A stretch of DNA of 35,765 nt from Acidimicrobiia bacterium (GTDB lineage: Bacteria; Actinomycetota; Acidimicrobiia; Acidimicrobiales; Bin134). Below are positions 7,638 to 15,141 of the stretch, one piece after another; the stretch's first letter is position 1, and every line of letters begins with the position of its first letter. Location: contig JAJDTA010000057.1 in NCBI GenBank assembly GCA_022827405.1, forward strand, positions 1 to 35,765. Direction: 5' to 3'. The position numbers were made by a program, and so were the translations under genes. The notes beneath the pieces were generated by a model. It was not told the origin of the DNA, made no database searches, and was given only the letters and a program-made list of their open reading frames with translations.

Positions 7638-8744
7638 TTGGACTTCGCGCTCAGCTCCGAATTGCTGGCTCTGCGCGACCGGGCGCGAGCGGTAGCCGCC
7701 GCTGGTGTGAACCGTTTCGGACGCCACAACGACTCTTGGATCAACGGCTACTCCAAGGAGTTTGCCCGGATCATGGCCCAAGAGGGCTGGATCGGCATGG
7801 GATGGCCCACCGAGTACGGGGGTCGGGCCCGGCCGCCCATCGAGCGGCTGATCGTGGCCGAGGAGATGATCAGCGCCGGCGCCCCGGTGGCCGCCATGTG
7901 GTTCGCCGACCGCCAGATGGGGCCGACGCTTATCGCCTACGGCACAGAGCAGCAAAAGGCCGAGTTCCTACCCCAGATGCTGGCGGGGGAGAGCACTTGG
8001 TGCATCGGCATGAGCGAGCCCGACGCCGGATCCGACCTGGCCTCCATTGGCACTCGGGCAATTCGCGACGGCTCCCACTTCGTGATCGACGGCCAGAAGA
8101 TCTGGACCAGCTTCGGACATGTGGCCGACTACTGCTATCTGATCTGTCGCACCAGCGACGAAGGCCCGCCCCATCGGGGAGTGAGCGAAATCATCGTGGC
8201 AATGGACACTCCCGGCATCGAAGTGCGCCCCATCACCGACCTGATCGCCAACCGGCACTTCTGCGAGATTTACTTCACCGGCGTGCGGGTGCCGGCCGAG
8301 AATCTGGTGGGAACCGAGGGCGACGCCTTCAAGCAGACCATGGCGCAGTTGGCCCACGAGCGCGGCGGGATCGACCGATTGGTGTCCAATCGGGCGCTGT
8401 TCCTCCACGCCCGCTCCCAGGCCAACCGGGACGACCCCCGGGTACGCCAGGAGATCGCCCGGCTGGAGAGCGAGTACCGGGTGGGCCGCCTGCTGGTGTA
8501 TCGAGAGGCTCTGGGCCAGGCTCCCGCCGGATTCAGCGCAGCCACCAAGGCCTTCTGCACCGAGCACGAGCAGCGGGTAGCCCAATTCGCTGCTGCCACC
8601 CTTGGCCCCGCGGCCATGCTCGACGACGAGTGGACCAGGGGGATCTGCTACGCCTCCTCGTACACCATCGCTGGCGGCACCTCCAACGTCATGCGCAATA
8701 TCCTGGGCGAACGGGTATTGGGGTTGCCCCGCGAGCCCCGCTGA
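7638..8744 (+). CDS. Acyl-CoA dehydrogenase family protein
   Basis: The 368-residue flavoprotein belongs to the family that oxidises acyl-CoA to the 2,3-enoyl-CoA. Typical stretches are WPTEYGG, the FAD-binding MSEPDAGSDLAS (125-136), DGQKIWTSFGH and the C-terminal GGTSNVMRNILGERVLGLP. The position where many family members carry the YEGT glutamate has no acid here. E241 in HERGG is a candidate base by analogy with isovaleryl-CoA-type enzymes; this is inference. The start is TTG at 7638, seven bases after the secG stop. It could work with the convergent acyl-CoA synthetase at 8773-10443. The substrate is unknown. Confidence 0.87.
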   Translation: MDFALSSELLALRDRARAVAAAGVNRFGRHNDSWINGYSKEFARIMAQEGWIGMGWPTEYGGRARPPIERLIVAEEMISAGAPVAAMWFADRQMGPTLIAYGTEQQKAEFLPQMLAGESTWCIGMSEPDAGSDLASIGTRAIRDGSHFVIDGQKIWTSFGHVADYCYLICRTSDEGPPHRGVSEIIVAMDTPGIEVRPITDLIANRHFCEIYFTGVRVPAENLVGTEGDAFKQTMAQLAHERGGIDRLVSNRALFLHARSQANRDDPRVRQEIARLESEYRVGRLLVYREALGQAPAGFSAATKAFCTEHEQRVAQFAAATLGPAAMLDDEWTRGICYASSYTIAGGTSNVMRNILGERVLGLPREPR

Positions 8745-8768
8745 ATTCCTCCCAAATGAGTGGAATTC
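8743..8768. terminator. Possible bidirectional hairpin between convergent genes
   Basis: GAATTCC (8743-8749) and GGAATTC (8762-8768) form a seven-base perfect inverted repeat with a 12-base loop. It lies exactly in the 28-base gap between the two convergent stop codons. There is no T-run on either side, so an intrinsic terminator is only a guess. Confidence 0.3.
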
Positions 8769-8772
8769 GCTA

Positions 8773-10443
8773 CTAGCCCTTAGTGCTTCTCCTACGGCGA
8801 CGCTGGGGGCCGCGGTCGTGGGTTTCGGCGTCCACTCCCTGCTCGCGCAGCACCATCTTGCGGACCTTTTCCGACGGAGTCTTCGGGAGCTCGTCGACCA
8901 CGCGGAGATAGCGGGGCACCGCGAAGGCCGGTAGCTGCCTGTCGGCGTAAGCCCAGACCTCCTCGGCGCTGACCTCGACACCCTGCTCGGGTACCAAGAA
9001 GACCATCACCTCGTCTTCTCCGGCCTCCTGGTCGGCAGGGACACCGATGGCAGCGACTTCGGCAAGGGCCGGATGGGAAACCAGACCCTGTTCAACCTCG
9101 TACGACGAGATGTTCTCACCCCGCCGCCGGATTGCGTCCTTCAGGCGATCTACAAAGTAGTACCAGCCATCGGCGTCGCGGCGGAGTCCGTCGCCGGTGT
9201 GGAACCACAGGTTTCTGAAAGCCTCGGTCGTTTTGTCGGGCATGCCGAAATACCCCTGGCAGGTGGTCCACGGATAGCGGCCCCGGACGACGAGCTCGCC
9301 CACCTCGCCGACCGGCACCTCTTCGTCGGTGTCGGAGTCGACCAGGCGGATATCGAACCAGTCGGCGTTGAGGAGTCCGGCGGCGCCCGGTGGGCGATCG
9401 ACGCCATAGGGCGTGAGGATCGGCATGCAGGTCTCGGTGAGGCCGAATACCTCGACGAAGGCCTCGACGCCGAAGCGCTCCTTGAACTGTTCGAGGATGG
9501 AGCTGGCCGTGGGTGCCGCAAAGATGCAGCGCAAGTGGTTATCGGCATCGTCGGGTCGGGGCTCCTGCTGCCAGACAAAGTCCATCATCACGCCGACAAA
9601 GTTGGTAACCGTCGCCTTTGCTGCCCGGATCTGGTCGGTCCATTCCGATGCACTGAAGTGCTCATGCACCACGTAGCGGGCACCGGCGATCAGCGCCGGG
9701 TAAGCCGCTAGGAACTGCGAGTTGCCGTGGAACAGAGGGCCCACCGACATGTAGGTGTCGGCTTCCGTCAGCCGGGTCAACGACACGCACTCGTCCGCGA
9801 ACAGGTACATGTGGGCGTGCGGCATCATGACGCCCTTCGACAACCCGGTCGTGCCCGATGTGAAGAAGATTGACGCGAGGTCGCGAGCCTCCACATCGGG
9901 CAACTCGGTCTTTGGGGCGGTGAGGAGCGAGGCCCACGGGCTGGCCTCATAGCCAGCAGCCCTTAGCTCGGAGATCGCGGTGGCAACCCCAGCATCATCT
10001 CCGACGACGATGTAGCGGCGGATGGACGTCACCGCGTCGGGGACGTCCACGATGCGCTCCACGAACTCCGGCGCGACGACAGCCAGCACCGGCGCCGTTG
10101 TGCCGACCTGATGGGCCAAAAAAGACCCTCGATAGGCCGTATTGATTGGCACCTCCACGAGCCCGGCGACTGACGACCCCAACCACGCGAGGATGTACGC
10201 GGAGCAGTTCGGGATCATGATCAGGACCCGGTCGCCCGGCTGGGCCCCAGCAGCCAGCATTCCCGAGCCGACACGCTCGGCCAGATCGAGGGTTTCGGCA
10301 AACGTGTACGACTCGCCGGACCACGGCACGTCGAGATAGGTGCGGTGCGGATGCCGAGCGGCGCGGTCTCGAAGCACCCGAGGAGAGGTCCATGACGCCC
10401 GATCTGGATAGGTAGGCGAGTACTCGTCGTAATGCTGAGTCAT
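8773..10443 (-). CDS. AMP-forming acyl-CoA synthetase (ligase)
   Basis: The 556-residue enzyme of the ANL superfamily activates a carboxylic acid with ATP and CoA. The phosphate-binding loop is TSGTTGLSKG (195-204). The hinge and A8 region reads HTGDGLRRDADGW then DRLKDAIRRRGENIS. The catalytic lysine of the C-terminal domain is in PSEKVRK (K527). The sequence resembles CaiC-type or general ATP-dependent acyl-CoA ligases. It ends in an unusual short basic tail (RRRRRSTKG). Its 5' end is 51 bases behind the cold-shock gene on the same strand. The acid substrate cannot be read from the sequence. Confidence 0.88.
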   Translation of the reverse strand: MTQHYDEYSPTYPDRASWTSPRVLRDRAARHPHRTYLDVPWSGESYTFAETLDLAERVGSGMLAAGAQPGDRVLIMIPNCSAYILAWLGSSVAGLVEVPINTAYRGSFLAHQVGTTAPVLAVVAPEFVERIVDVPDAVTSIRRYIVVGDDAGVATAISELRAAGYEASPWASLLTAPKTELPDVEARDLASIFFTSGTTGLSKGVMMPHAHMYLFADECVSLTRLTEADTYMSVGPLFHGNSQFLAAYPALIAGARYVVHEHFSASEWTDQIRAAKATVTNFVGVMMDFVWQQEPRPDDADNHLRCIFAAPTASSILEQFKERFGVEAFVEVFGLTETCMPILTPYGVDRPPGAAGLLNADWFDIRLVDSDTDEEVPVGEVGELVVRGRYPWTTCQGYFGMPDKTTEAFRNLWFHTGDGLRRDADGWYYFVDRLKDAIRRRGENISSYEVEQGLVSHPALAEVAAIGVPADQEAGEDEVMVFLVPEQGVEVSAEEVWAYADRQLPAFAVPRYLRVVDELPKTPSEKVRKMVLREQGVDAETHDRGPQRRRRRSTKG

Positions 10444-10494
10444 GAGACGTGCCCCGGCAAGGAGGTTCTACGGCGAGGTCACCGTGTGGATTGT

Positions 10495-10692
10495 TCAGAT
10501 GACTCGCACGTTTTGCGCTTCCTCGCCCTTGCGGCCTGGGGCAACGTCGAACTCGACTGTTTGGCCTTCGTTGAGGGATCTGTGGCCCTCACCGGCGATG
10601 TTCGAATAGTGGACGAAGACGTCATCGCCGCCGTCTCGCGAGATAAAGCCGTAGCCCTTCTCATTGTTGAAAAACTTGACAGTTCCTTGCAT
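10495..10692 (-). CDS. Cold-shock domain protein, CspA family
   Basis: The 65-residue single-domain protein has both nucleic-acid-binding motifs: KGYGFI (12-17) and VFVHY (25-29). Such proteins bind single-stranded RNA or DNA and act as RNA chaperones. The usual Trp in KWFN is Phe here (KFFN), which is common. The N-terminus MQGTVKFF fits the family start exactly. The upstream region on its strand (10693 to about 10800) may hold a long leader, which is typical for these genes. Confidence 0.93.
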   Translation of the reverse strand: MQGTVKFFNNEKGYGFISRDGGDDVFVHYSNIAGEGHRSLNEGQTVEFDVAPGRKGEEAQNVRVI

Positions 10693-11032
10693 GTCCTCAT
10701 GCTCTCGTTGGAGTCGATCTTGTGACCTACTAGTCCAAGACTGTAAGGCGGCGTTAGGCCGTAACTACTAAGCCAGACCAACTTTGCGCGAATTCTCTGT
10801 GCAGTGTTCACCCTCACCGAGTCGATCGGCCTCGGCCCTGATACAGCCTCCTGTGACCCCATTGCCACCGTTGTGGTGGGCGAGCTCACCGTCAAAGACA
10901 TCACCCGCTCCCAGCTGATCTGATGGGGTTCGACACTTGCCAACGAGTCGCTAGCGGTGAGGTCGGCATTATCATCTACGGGCAAGCACCAAGGGACTTG
11001 AGCGTGCGGCATCGAACGAGACGGGAGGCGAC
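10693..11032. other. 340-base divergent intergenic region
   Basis: This stretch separates the cold-shock gene (leftward) from the first amidohydrolase gene (rightward). It must hold both promoters, but I see no convincing -35/-10 pair. It contains a short coding-like frame at 10804-10923, listed separately. The AACC(A/G)TATATA motif found elsewhere in the window is absent here. Confidence 0.5.
10804..10923 (+). CDS. Possible small protein or gene remnant (39 codons)
   Basis: From GTG 10804 the frame encodes 39 residues ending TVKDITRSQLI before TGA. About 80 percent of its codons end in G or C, well above what non-coding DNA here shows, so it looks translated now or until recently. No ribosome-binding site is obvious, and the open frame upstream extends only to a stop at 10762. 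I do not recognise the sequence. It may be a small protein, the 3' end of a decayed gene, or chance. Confidence 0.25.
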   Translation: MFTLTESIGLGPDTASCDPIATVVVGELTVKDITRSQLI

Positions 11033-12286
11033 GTGGGGAGACGGCAGCCAGCCGAGCACCGGGCGCCGAGTGCCGATGAGCGAATGGTGGTCGTGTCCGC
11101 TGACACCCATGGAGGGGCCGACCTCATTGGTTATCGCTCGTATCTCGAACCCGAGTTACACGACGATTTCGACGCCTGGGCAGATGACCGCTCGCACCAG
11201 TGGTCGGACTTGCAAGGACCCGACGCCGACCGCAACTGGAACAGCCGACGGCGACGAGCCGACTTAGAGGCCGACGGGATCGTGGCCGAAGTGGTTTTCC
11301 CCAACACCAGCCCGCCGTTTTGTCCCGACCCGCACCTGGTGGGGACCCTGCCGGCCAACCAGGACGACTACCGGCGCCGCTGGGCGGGGCTACAAGCCCA
11401 CAACCGGTGGCTGGTTGACTTCTGCGAGGAGGCAGCCGGGTTTCGGCGGGGGCTCATTCAGGTGCTCCCCAATGTGATCCAAGACGCCGTGGCGGAGATC
11501 AAGTGGGCCATCGAACAGCCCGGCATATGCGGAGTGCTGTTGCCGTCGATACCCCCCAACACCCTTGAGCCGCTTTATCGCCCGGTTTACGACCCCATCT
11601 GGGAGCTGTGCGCCCAAGCGGAGTTTCCGGTGGTCACCCACGCCGGGGGAGGGGCGCCCACCCTGCCTGACGATCCCGCCACCATGCCGGTGCTGATCTA
11701 TGAACACGGCTTATGGTCGCATCGCACCCTGTGGCACCTGGTTCTGGGGGGAGTGTTCGAGCGCCATCCCGATCTGCGCTACGTGATCACCGAGCAGGGC
11801 GGGCCGAGTTGGCTGTCGCGGCTCAAGATCGCGCTCGACAAGAAGTTCGACACCTTGGTCGACCCCAAAAAGCAAACGGCGCGCTTCGACCACAGCGAAA
11901 TGGTTTCCCGGTCGATGTTGCCCTCGGAGTACATCGCCCGAAATTGCTGGCTAGGGGCCAGCTTCTGCCAGCCCCACGAGATGCCCTATCGCCACCATGT
12001 CGGTGTACACCGCATCATGTGGGGGAGCGACTTCCCCCATCTAGAGGGCACCACTCCCCACAGCCGAGAGGCGCTGCGGGCAACATTCGCCGAGGTCTCC
12101 GGCGACGAGCTGCGGGCCATGTTGGGCACCAACGCCGCCATGCTCTATGGGTTCGACCTCGACGTGCTGGGCGGCCGGGCCGCCACAGTGGGCCCGACAC
12201 TGTCGGAGCTGTCCGAACCCCTCGACAATGTGCCCGCCGACTCAACCTCCTACGCCTTTCACGCTGAGTACATAGCCACGTACTAG
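11033..12286 (+). CDS. Amidohydrolase family 2 (ACMSD-like) protein
   Basis: The 417-residue protein is a metal-dependent TIM barrel of the Amidohydro_2 family, which includes decarboxylases (ACMSD, resorcylate decarboxylase) and hydrolases. Metal-site landmarks are SADTHGG near the N-terminus, the His in VVTHAGGG and the Asp in WGSDFPHLEG. The glutamate of the common DSHxxEP pattern is missing, unlike in the two other amidohydrolases of this window. The GTG at 11033 has GGGAGG four bases upstream; an alternative is ATG 11084, whose product starts MVVVSADTH. The reaction is unknown; a C-C cleavage or decarboxylation is as likely as hydrolysis. Confidence 0.82.
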   Translation: MGRRQPAEHRAPSADERMVVVSADTHGGADLIGYRSYLEPELHDDFDAWADDRSHQWSDLQGPDADRNWNSRRRRADLEADGIVAEVVFPNTSPPFCPDPHLVGTLPANQDDYRRRWAGLQAHNRWLVDFCEEAAGFRRGLIQVLPNVIQDAVAEIKWAIEQPGICGVLLPSIPPNTLEPLYRPVYDPIWELCAQAEFPVVTHAGGGAPTLPDDPATMPVLIYEHGLWSHRTLWHLVLGGVFERHPDLRYVITEQGGPSWLSRLKIALDKKFDTLVDPKKQTARFDHSEMVSRSMLPSEYIARNCWLGASFCQPHEMPYRHHVGVHRIMWGSDFPHLEGTTPHSREALRATFAEVSGDELRAMLGTNAAMLYGFDLDVLGGRAATVGPTLSELSEPLDNVPADSTSYAFHAEYIATY

Positions 12287-12383
12287 CGACGCCATTGCGC
12301 TATCGGCCGAAGGCCTCGGCATGGTCGAATACAGGTTTTTCGTGCCTTGACCGATTAGGGCGACGCTGTTATCGTCCTCCGCA

Positions 12384-12414
12384 CTGACTACCATTTGAAT
12401 GGTATATACGGTTT
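12384..12414 (+). promoter_or_regulatory. Shared-motif site A ahead of the BVMO-SDR genes
   Basis: Reverse-strand reading of 12401-12414 gives AAACCGTATATACC, which matches the motif found at three other intergenic sites. In the direction of transcription a weak -35 (CTGACT, 12384-12389) and a weak -10 (TACGGT, 12407-12412) are 17 bases apart, the same layout as sites B and D. Just upstream ACCATT-TG-AATGGT forms an imperfect dyad (12390-12403). A start of transcription near 12419 would exclude the ATG at 12399 as start codon. Confidence 0.45.
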
Positions 12415-12464
12415 ATCGCCATGGGCTGTGGTTGCGTCCGTACTCAAGAACAGGTAGTGGAACA

Positions 12465-14075
12465 GTGAACGAACCAATTTCGGAGAGCGTAGACGTAGTA
12501 ATTATCGGTGCAGGCTTCTCCGGCCTTTACTCAATCTGGAAGCTGCGGGATCAACTGGGGTTGTCGGTGCGCGCCTTCGAAGCCGGCGACGGCGTGGGTG
12601 GCACCTGGTACTGGAACCGCTATCCCGGAGCAAGGTGCGACGTCGAATCGTACGGATATTCATTTTCGTTCGACCCAGAGCTGGAGCAGGAGTGGGTGTG
12701 GACGGAGCGCTTTCCCCCCCAGCGGGAGATCGAAGCCTATTTGAACCATGTCGCCGACCGCTACGACCTTCGTCGCGATTTAGAGCTCGAGACGCGGGTG
12801 ACCGCCGCCACCTTCGACGAGGAAACCGCCCGCTGGACGGTAGAGACCGATACGAACAAGACCGTGAACGCTCGATTCTTAGTAACGGCCGTGGGCTGTC
12901 TGTCGAAACCGAAGGATATCGACATCGAAGGTGTCGACAGCTTCGAGGGCCCGACGTACCGGACCTACGAATGGCCCAAAGAAGAGGTCGACTTTAGCGG
13001 CATGCGGGTTGCCGTTTTCGGCACCGGGTCGACCGGTATCCAAGCAATTCCCGAGATTGGGAAGAAGGCTGCCCACCTCACGGTATTTCAGCGCACTGCC
13101 AACTACAACGTCCCGGCGCGCAACCATGTCCTTACTCCCGAAGAGATTGCAGAATGGAAGTCGAACTACCGCGAGTACCGCCAGGCCGCGGCGGTGTCAG
13201 GGGCGGGCGTTCCGCTGCCGGACCCGAAGCCCTCCGCACTGGCCGCCCCGAAAGAGGAGAGAGACGCGGCGTATCAGTACGGATGGGACACCGGACACAT
13301 CCCTACGATTCTCTTCTCGTACGCAGACATGCTGGCCAGCAAGGAGGCGAACGAGACCGCGGCGCAGTTCATACGCGACCAGATAGCAACCATCGTTGAA
13401 GATCCCGAGACGGCCCAGATGCTCACTCCTACCGACCATGCCTACGGGACCAAGCGGCCGCCGCAGGGAGACGACTACTACGAAACCTTCAATCGCGAGA
13501 ATGTCCGACTCGTAGACTTGCGAAAGACGCCTGTCGAGCGGATCACCCCTAGTGGCGTGGACACGATTGACGAATCGTTCGAGTTCGACGCGATCGTTTT
13601 CGCGACGGGGTTCGACGCCATGGTGGGTGCGCTGAACGCAATCGACATACGAGGACGCGATGGCGCACTGTTGCGCGATGTGTGGCGCGATGGCCCGGAG
13701 TCGTATCTCGGTATCAGCGTCGCCGGATTCCCGAATATGTTCACGATCACGGGCCCGGGAAGCCCCTCGGTCTTTTCCAACATGGTGGTGTCGATCGAGC
13801 AGCACGTCGACTGGATCGGTGATTGCATCGCGTTCCTGGGCGACCGCGGCGCGAGCGGCATCGAGGCGACGGTCGCGGCCCAGGACGAGTGGGTCCAACA
13901 CGTCCGGGAAATTACCGAAGGCACCCTCCATACCGAGGCTGAGTCGTGGTACTCGGGGTCCAACGTACCGGGCAAGCCGCGGGTGTTCATGCCGTACATA
14001 GGCGGCGTCGGGGCATACCGCATCAAGTGCGACGAAGTAGCGGCTGGCGGCTACGAGGGCTTCGAACTCATTTGA
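12465..14075 (+). CDS. Baeyer-Villiger-type flavin monooxygenase, CHMO-like
   Basis: The 536-residue FAD/NADPH enzyme resembles cyclohexanone/phenylacetone monooxygenases, which convert ketones to esters or lactones. The first Rossmann motif is GAGFSG. The fingerprint GGTWYWNRYPGARCD is intact, and the second nucleotide motif is GTGSTG. The classic BVMO signature reads FEGPTYRTYEWP (160-171), with Arg166 in place of the conserved His. The start GTG 12465 is chosen because the alternative ATG 12399 lies inside the probable promoter (site A) and adds a sequence unlike the family. The SDR gene follows after 19 bases, a pairing known from cyclohexanol and cyclopentanol degradation. Confidence 0.87.
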   Translation: MNEPISESVDVVIIGAGFSGLYSIWKLRDQLGLSVRAFEAGDGVGGTWYWNRYPGARCDVESYGYSFSFDPELEQEWVWTERFPPQREIEAYLNHVADRYDLRRDLELETRVTAATFDEETARWTVETDTNKTVNARFLVTAVGCLSKPKDIDIEGVDSFEGPTYRTYEWPKEEVDFSGMRVAVFGTGSTGIQAIPEIGKKAAHLTVFQRTANYNVPARNHVLTPEEIAEWKSNYREYRQAAAVSGAGVPLPDPKPSALAAPKEERDAAYQYGWDTGHIPTILFSYADMLASKEANETAAQFIRDQIATIVEDPETAQMLTPTDHAYGTKRPPQGDDYYETFNRENVRLVDLRKTPVERITPSGVDTIDESFEFDAIVFATGFDAMVGALNAIDIRGRDGALLRDVWRDGPESYLGISVAGFPNMFTITGPGSPSVFSNMVVSIEQHVDWIGDCIAFLGDRGASGIEATVAAQDEWVQHVREITEGTLHTEAESWYSGSNVPGKPRVFMPYIGGVGAYRIKCDEVAAGGYEGFELI

Positions 14076-14094
14076 CGAGAGCAGGACAAGCTCG

Positions 14095-14847
14095 ATGAGG
14101 CGACTTGAAGGACGCAGGGCGCTGGTAACGGGCGGTGCGAGTGGGATTGGAGCAGCGATTGCCCGCCGGTTGGCCAGCGAAGGGGCACATGTGGCCGTAA
14201 CCGACATCGCCGAGGATGACGGCCGGCGAGTAGCGGCAGACATCCGGGACGATGGAGGCCATGCGGTGTTCATCCGGCTCGACGTTGCCGATCAACAGCA
14301 GTGGATAGAGGGAATCGCGGCCACCGTCGAGCAACTTGGCGGGCTCGGCATCTTGATCAACAATGCCGGGATTGGATTCGACGAATCGATCGAGGATTGC
14401 TCTTTGGAGCAGTACGAGACCACGGTGGCGGTAACCCAGACGTCGGTGTTCCTCGGTATGAAATTCGCCGCTGAGCACCTCAAGAATTCTGGGCACGGGT
14501 CGATAGTCAATATCTCGTCCATCATGGGGGCATCGGGTGGCTTCGGAACCTCGCCCGGTTACCACGCGGCGAAGGGCGCAGTCAGATTGCTCACCAAAAA
14601 CGCCGCCCTGCTCTGGGCGACATCGGGTATCCGAGTCAACTCTGTGCATCCCGGGTTCATCGACACGCCGATCATGGATCATGTTCGGGGCACCGAGATG
14701 GAAGAAGCGCTCGTTGCGCTCACCCCGATCGGCCGCCTGGGTCAGGCCGAGGAGGTTGCGGCTGGCGTCGCCTACCTGGCAAGTGACGATGCCTCGTTCT
14801 GCACCGGGTCAGAGCTCTATATCGACGGTGGGTATCTTGCTCGATAG
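14095..14847 (+). CDS. Short-chain dehydrogenase, cyclic-alcohol dehydrogenase-like
   Basis: The 250-residue NAD(P)-dependent oxidoreductase has the cofactor motif TGGASGIG (12-19), NNAG (89-92), and the catalytic Ser142, Tyr156 and Lys160 (YHAAK). The C-terminal YIDGGY is typical. The overall look is that of cyclohexanol/cyclopentanol dehydrogenases and related classical SDRs. It directly follows the BVMO gene on the same strand, so a natural reading is alcohol to ketone (this enzyme) and ketone to ester or lactone (BVMO). The exact substrate is not visible. Confidence 0.86.
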   Translation: MRRLEGRRALVTGGASGIGAAIARRLASEGAHVAVTDIAEDDGRRVAADIRDDGGHAVFIRLDVADQQQWIEGIAATVEQLGGLGILINNAGIGFDESIEDCSLEQYETTVAVTQTSVFLGMKFAAEHLKNSGHGSIVNISSIMGASGGFGTSPGYHAAKGAVRLLTKNAALLWATSGIRVNSVHPGFIDTPIMDHVRGTEMEEALVALTPIGRLGQAEEVAAGVAYLASDDASFCTGSELYIDGGYLAR

Positions 14848-14989
14848 CCACCGTTGTTCGCGCAGGCGTCATCTCTCACAAAACTAGTTCTATCATTTCG
14901 GCTCCAGTTGACTCCTTCCTCTGGCTGGCAGGTGGTGACTGGCCGCCGTGCTCGGCTAAATAGGGCGGGCAAGTCCGATTTCAGGCCGC

Positions 14990-15019
14990 TTGATTTCCCT
15001 CTTATCTATATATATGGTT
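14990..15019 (+). promoter_or_regulatory. Shared-motif site B, promoter of the transporter operon
   Basis: In transcription direction a -35 TTGATT (14990-14995) and a -10 TATGGT (15013-15018) are separated by 17 bases. The -10 lies inside CTATATATATGGTT (15006-15019), whose complement AACCATATATATAG matches the motif at sites C and D. The rest of the intergenic stretch 14848-15141 shows only the short frame listed next. Confidence 0.5.
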
Positions 15020-15051
15020 GACAGAATGAAGCTCAGGGGGTGGAGCTGGTT

Positions 15052-15138
15052 TTGAATGACGCTGATGTCGCCAGTGTGGGCCTCGGGGGTGAGGAGGGGA
15101 GTGGCGCGGGCGGTGCTCTCAGGGCAGGTCGGTGCTGA
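15052..15138 (+). CDS. Possible leader peptide ahead of the transporter operon
   Basis: A 28-codon frame starts at TTG 15052 (or GTG 15040, 32 codons) and stops three bases before the LivH-type ATG at 15142. GGTGGAG lies upstream of the TTG at good spacing, while the main gene has only a weak ribosome-binding site of its own. Translation of this frame could deliver ribosomes to it. The peptide is Gly-rich, with no run of branched-chain codons that would suggest attenuation. It may be chance. Confidence 0.2.
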   Translation: MNDADVASVGLGGEEGSGAGGALRAGRC

Positions 15139-15141
15139 CCA

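Noticed and set aside
7295-7744. N-terminal 150-residue extension of the M23 peptidase frame
   Set aside because: It runs antisense through secG and has no membrane or signal feature; the ATG at 7294 gives the expected basic N-terminus and membrane helix.
7968-8981. 337-codon minus-strand frame
   Set aside because: Antisense to the acyl-CoA dehydrogenase and overlapping the acyl-CoA synthetase gene in another frame; its translation is low in domain signal.
12308-12324. GC-rich hairpin behind the first amidohydrolase gene
   Set aside because: The stem is only about five bases and the T-run is far downstream, so it is not a convincing terminator.
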